Shown: piece by piece, positions 6,235-6,323 of the stretch
Position numbering within the stretch: position 1 is the first letter of the stretch
Layout of the letters: each line of letters starts with the position of its first letter
Assembly (NCBI GenBank): GCA_017304125.1
Contig: JAFKLV010000116.1
Coordinates: 1-6,323, forward strand
Direction of reading: 5' to 3'
Length of the DNA: 6,323 bases
Origin: Sphingomonadales bacterium
Lineage (GTDB): Bacteria > Pseudomonadota > Alphaproteobacteria > Sphingomonadales > Sphingomonadaceae
The notes under the pieces: model-generated
The model's input: the letters and a program-made list of their open reading frames with translations, nothing else
The model's database searches: none
What the model was told of the DNA's origin: nothing
Position numbers and translations under genes: made by a program

Positions 6235-6323
6235 CGTCACCCCGGCCTTGAGCCGGGGTCCATCGGGAGGCAGGCGCAGGGCAAGAGGTTCCTGCCATAG
6301 AGCGTGCGGCCCGATGGACCCCG
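6235..6323 (+). repeat. 108-bp palindromic repeat, copy 3 (cut by the window end)
   Basis: The left arm at 6235-6262 is identical to that of copy 1. The right arm starts at 6315, again 80 bp later, and only its first 9 bases are inside the window; a full element would end at 6342. The stem continues 5 bp into the centre (6263-6267 with 6310-6314), which the other copies do not do fully. The orientation is that of copy 1. It begins 43 bp past the LysR stop and may also serve as a transcription end signal for the metZ operon. Confidence 0.9.

Overview
The window reads as ordinary chromosome from a GC-rich alphaproteobacterium, most likely a sphingomonad (Sphingomonas or a close relative). This rests on the base composition, the strong G/C preference at third codon positions, the style of the RecO, LeuB, MetZ and ApaG proteins, and a family of GC-rich palindromic intergenic repeats. 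The genus is an inference, because there is no rRNA or other marker in the window.

Layout. Bases 1-200 hold the 3' end of an unrecognised plus-strand gene. After a 196-bp gap containing repeat copy 1 come recO (397-1128, recombination mediator) and leuB (1175-2218, 3-isopropylmalate dehydrogenase) on the plus strand. A perfect hairpin at 2243-2274 separates leuB from a convergent minus-strand gene (2279-3544) for a multi-pass membrane glycosyltransferase of the protein O-mannosyltransferase (GT39/PMT) type. A 255-bp divergent intergenic region holds repeat copy 2. Then follows a tightly packed plus-strand block: metZ (3800-5008, O-succinylhomoserine sulfhydrylase), apaG (5005-5403, GTG start) and a short LysR-type regulator (5400-6191). 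The stop and start codons overlap by 4 bp (GTGA, ATGA) at both junctions, so these three are very probably one translationally coupled operon. Repeat copy 3 begins at 6235 and runs off the window.

How the genes fit together. leuB and metZ are core amino-acid biosynthesis genes (leucine; methionine by direct sulfhydrylation), recO is DNA repair, and the membrane glycosyltransferase acts on lipid-linked sugar at the membrane. They share a neighbourhood, not one pathway. The LysR protein is the natural candidate to regulate its own operon, but nothing in the sequence proves that.

The most notable non-gene structure is the repeat. Three copies of a 108-bp element occur in 6.3 kb, all intergenic. 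Each has 28-bp inverted arms starting exactly 80 bp apart, and each arm is itself a hairpin. The three align without a single indel, and the middle copy is inverted. I found no new defence system, mobile gene cluster or CRISPR array; apart from the repeats and a few structural details this is a conserved housekeeping region.
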